Shown here piece after piece: positions 62,051 through 64,000 of a DNA stretch of 64,000 nt (the first letter of the stretch is position 1; each line of letters begins with the position of its first letter). The translations under genes and the position numbers were made by a program. The notes beneath the pieces were generated by a model, which saw only the letters and a list, made by a program, of their open reading frames with translations, was not told where the DNA came from and did not search any database. This DNA is from Lachnospiraceae bacterium MD308 (GTDB lineage: Bacteria; Bacillota; Clostridia; Lachnospirales; Lachnospiraceae): positions 528,015-592,014 of the forward strand of contig KE159797.1 of assembly GCA_000403475.2 (NCBI GenBank). Reading direction: 5' to 3'.

Positions 62051-62358
62051 TCAGTGGCGCAGATTGTAGCCGACACATCTTTCCTGTGCATCAGCTGAAA
62101 AAGCACGTCATACTGCGCTTTCGTGTCCGGCTTCACCTCATATTGCCATGTTTCCGGCTTGACAGGCAGGCTCTCATACGTCCATTTCTTCCACTGCTCC
62201 CCGTAGCTTTCCGGCTGTGCTAGCTCCACCAGATGCCCCACGCACCAGCTCACAACATAACCGTTCCCTTCCATATACCCGTCGCTGATTTCCGTTGCGC
62301 CGATTACCTCCGCAATGCTCCTTGCTACACTCGGTTTTTCCGCTATGACTAACTGCAT
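62041..62358 (-). CDS. topB: DNA topoisomerase III, N-terminal (Toprim) part, split gene
   Basis: 105 codons beginning MQLVIAEKPSVARSIAEVIG, the type IA Toprim start with the catalytic Glu, then GYVVSWCVGHLVELAQPESYGEQWKKW. It ends ICATDVG-stop, where the last three codons come from the nested element. Continuation at 55002-53190. The start overlaps nothing; it follows the DUF4366 gene stop with no gap. Confidence 0.9.
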   Translation of the reverse strand: MQLVIAEKPSVARSIAEVIGATEISDGYMEGNGYVVSWCVGHLVELAQPESYGEQWKKWTYESLPVKPETWQYEVKPDTKAQYDVLFQLMHRKDVSATICATDVG

Positions 62359-64000
62359 TTATTCGTCCTCCCCTTCCTTATCCTCAAAAAAATCATCCTC
62401 TGTGTCCTCGTTTTCCTCGTCATCATCGTATTCTTCTTCCTCATCCTCCTCATCATCGTCCTCGTCAAGAAATTCCTCTTTCTTTTTCTTTACTACCTTG
62501 AAATAATAGCCGCCGCCAATCGCTGCAACTGCCACAATCCCAAGAATGATATAGGTTGCCGCCGGGTTTTCCCCTGTTTTCTCCGGCTCCGGTTCGGGTT
62601 CTTCGGTGTTTTCCTCCCCATCCTCTGCCGCTTCTTCCGCAGGTTCTTCTTCCGTTTCCTGTTCCCCGTTATTGTTGGGAAGTGCGCCCTCCGTCACAGG
62701 GATTGCGGATTCCAGTGCGGCGGAATTTTGCGGCAAGGTATCGCTGTTGTCCGCCGTCACGTTCAGCAGGTCATTTTCCGTAACTTCCGTCAGGAAATAA
62801 ACCACTTCTTCCTCCCCGTCCCGGTCAATGATAAGGTAAAACTCTTTTTCCGATGCGGTCTGGATTGTATAAAATTCCTTCCCTGTTTCGCTTTTCTCCT
62901 TTTCCCCGGATTCCTCTTTTTTCTCCGATTCTGCCGCTTCCGCCATTGCCTGCTTCTTCTGCTGTGCAAGGGTGTTCTCGGAAACAGTGTTCCCGTCACT
63001 GTCCGTTTTGGTATGTTCTGTCACCTGTGCGGTAGCAGAGGAAGGCTTGGTTGCCTGTGCGTTTACCGGGAGCTGCTCTGCCGGGTTCTTCTCATTCCCG
63101 TCCGTTTTTTCCGGATCGGTGTAATAAGGATTGGCGGTTTTATAAACCTCTGACATATTCCCGGCATTGTCCATTGCGGAAATGGTGAAATACTGGTAGC
63201 CTGCGTCAAACTGCTGTAAGCGGATATTCAACACACCGTTTGTAAGCTCCGTAAATTCATACCCGTTCACATACACCGCCTTGATGCCGGAATCCGTATC
63301 ATGCGCCTGTATAGAAAGCAGACCGTCACTGACCGCAGCATTTAAGGTAGGCTTCGTAAAATCAAAACACTTGATATAGCGGTTTTTCTCATAGGTTTTG
63401 CCCTTCTGGTCTGTCACAAGCACATAGACGGTGGTATTCTCCGAAATCTCCACATACATATCCTCTGTTACGTCCGTCCAGCTCCCATTCTGCGCCACTT
63501 TCGCCTGCACCGTCTTTATGGAGAAGTTGCCGGAATGTGCCACATCTTCAACGGAGATATGTACCTTCGTGGTGTCATTGTGCCAGCCGGACGGAGTGGA
63601 GATTGTGATTTTTACATTCGGGTTCACATATTCGCATAAGCTGTAATCCCCCTTGCAAACCTCACAATCTTTATCAGCGGAATACTGTGTGCATTTTTCC
63701 TTACAGGTACATTCCAGCTCCGGCACTTCATTCCCGGATACCGTTCCGTTTTCCGTTTCTCCTTCATTCTCACCGGATTCGGATTCTGTTTCTCCGGTTT
63801 CTTCTTTTCCATTCTCTGAATTTTCCTCTGTATCAGTGCTTCCCTCTGTTTCCTTTTCGGTACTGCCTTCCTCTGACGCTCCGCTTTCCTCCGCATAGGC
63901 ATCTATCGTATTCCCGCTGTTCGCCATAAACGCCCCTATGGGCATACAGAACAGCAATGCCGATAACACCAGCGACACCGCCGCCCTAACTGATAACTTT
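62359..64000 (-). CDS. DUF4366 / CD1107-family surface protein (5' end beyond the window)
   Basis: The reading frame is open to the right edge (KLSVRAAVSLVLSALLFCMPIGAF is the signal peptide; the start codon lies outside). Acidic Ser/Glu-rich region, a Cys cluster (CTCKEKCTQYSADKDCEVCKGDYSLCEY), then two Ig-like segments (VKITISTPSGWHND..., AVSDGLLSIQAHDTDSGIKAVYVNGYEF). Near the C terminus is one membrane helix (TYIILGIVAVAAIGGGYYF) followed by KKKK and a very acidic tail. It is an exported, membrane-anchored protein of the ICE transfer region, placed just upstream of topB in this family. Confidence 0.85.
   Translation of the reverse strand, partial: KLSVRAAVSLVLSALLFCMPIGAFMANSGNTIDAYAEESGASEEGSTEKETEGSTDTEENSENGKEETGETESESGENEGETENGTVSGNEVPELECTCKEKCTQYSADKDCEVCKGDYSLCEYVNPNVKITISTPSGWHNDTTKVHISVEDVAHSGNFSIKTVQAKVAQNGSWTDVTEDMYVEISENTTVYVLVTDQKGKTYEKNRYIKCFDFTKPTLNAAVSDGLLSIQAHDTDSGIKAVYVNGYEFTELTNGVLNIRLQQFDAGYQYFTISAMDNAGNMSEVYKTANPYYTDPEKTDGNEKNPAEQLPVNAQATKPSSATAQVTEHTKTDSDGNTVSENTLAQQKKQAMAEAAESEKKEESGEKEKSETGKEFYTIQTASEKEFYLIIDRDGEEEVVYFLTEVTENDLLNVTADNSDTLPQNSAALESAIPVTEGALPNNNGEQETEEEPAEEAAEDGEENTEEPEPEPEKTGENPAATYIILGIVAVAAIGGGYYFKVVKKKKEEFLDEDDDEEDEEEEYDDDEENEDTEDDFFEDKEGEDE

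Larger units (their letters stand above)
55005..62052 (-). mobile_element. Nested integrative mobilizable element (Tn4451-like, 7 kb)
   Basis: It interrupts topB exactly: the two halves rejoin as ...ICATDAGREGEL... when the segment is removed. Ends are perfect 11-bp inverted repeats TGTTGGATAGT (55005-55015) and ACTATCCAACA (62040-62050). A TC dinucleotide (GA on the topB strand) lies at both junctions (55003-55004 and 62051-62052), the crossover pattern known for TnpX-type large serine recombinases. It carries a recombinase, a small tnpW-like gene, a hydrolase, a MobA/MobL relaxase, DUF3847, DUF6144 and transfer-assisting genes. Confidence 0.9.
23400..64000. mobile_element. Integrative conjugative element of the Tn916/Tn1549 kind (left part)
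   Basis: The left end lies between the HD gene (23348) and the integrase (23531); the right end is beyond the window. Backbone genes present: integrase, RHH protein, DUF6462 excisionase, HTH_16 and sigma proteins, XRE regulator, MobC and relaxase, transfer-assisting proteins, ArdC-type and methylase-helicase giants, topB and a DUF4366 protein. VirB4/VirD4-type transport genes are not in view and probably lie to the right. The precise left junction is not determined. Confidence 0.85.

Noticed and set aside
1-64000. CRISPR array, rRNA operon or prophage structural genes
   Set aside because: No regularly spaced repeats, no rRNA-like blocks and no capsid, tail or lysis genes were found; the mobile content is ICE, mobilizable element and IS.

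Overview
The window reads as a chromosomal segment of a low-to-mid GC Clostridia bacterium, most likely a Lachnospiraceae gut commensal. The reasons are the family resemblances of the genes (CD1107/DUF4366, DUF6462, DUF6674, DUF3847, DUF6144, transposon-transfer-assisting proteins), strong GGAGG ribosome binding sites, TTGACA/TATAAT promoters and a compact tRNA array. There are no rRNA genes and no CRISPR array.

Layout. (1) 1-2.2 kb: two tandem secreted Ig-like-repeat proteins, an orphan gene and a small Cro-type regulator, with a 13-C homopolymer between the last two. (2) 2.2-4.3 kb: a decayed element remnant with a tyrosine integrase facing the 3' end of a tRNA-Leu gene. (3) 4.28-4.98 kb: six tRNA genes on the minus strand (Glu, Thr, CAT, Asp, Val, Leu in transcription order) with one strong promoter. 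(4) 5.0-6.8 kb: a complete IS66-family insertion sequence with perfect 16-bp ends and an 8-bp target duplication. (5) 6.8-14.7 kb: a catabolic and molybdenum-enzyme neighbourhood in visible decay. xdhC-like has an in-frame TAG, modC-like has lost its Walker A end, a DHDPS-family lyase and a GntR/FCD regulator are fused head to head over their lost 5' ends, and an aminopeptidase paralogue is broken. An ornithine-cyclodeaminase-family enzyme, an aldehyde dehydrogenase and one M29-like aminopeptidase remain intact. (6) 14.7-23.3 kb: ordinary chromosomal genes (methyltransferase, HNH nuclease, YciI-like, WYL regulator, ECF sigma/anti-sigma pair, RtcB RNA ligase, HD hydrolase) mixed with remnants (GNAT, XRE, AbiE).

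(7) From about 23.4 kb to beyond the right edge lies a large Tn916/Tn1549-type integrative conjugative element (ICE). From the left it carries integrase, a ribbon-helix-helix protein, excisionase, the sigma/HTH pair, an XRE regulator, and a drug/metal efflux cargo (DtxR, MATE, CDF, TetR). Next come an oriT-like region, MobC and the relaxase, then a very large structured hairpin and a candidate type I toxin-antitoxin unit. After these are the polyvalent ArdC-type protein, a DUF6674 protein, a 3054-residue methylase-helicase, topoisomerase III and a DUF4366 surface protein. Two passengers sit inside it. One is a self-contained DUF1413-AAA ATPase-subtilisin module (IetAS-like) with its own promoter and terminator. 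The other is a 7-kb mobilizable element (serine recombinase, MobA/MobL relaxase, DUF3847, cargo hydrolase, DUF6144 protein) inserted precisely into the topoisomerase gene.

How the parts work together: the ICE backbone supplies conjugation and DNA processing. The nested element should hitch-hike through its own relaxase and oriT, and could restore topB by exact excision at its TC/GA dinucleotides. The IetAS-like pair, the small hydrophobic toxin and the antirestriction-type giant proteins form a maintenance and defence layer. Everything was read by eye. Family names come from recognised motifs, not database searches.
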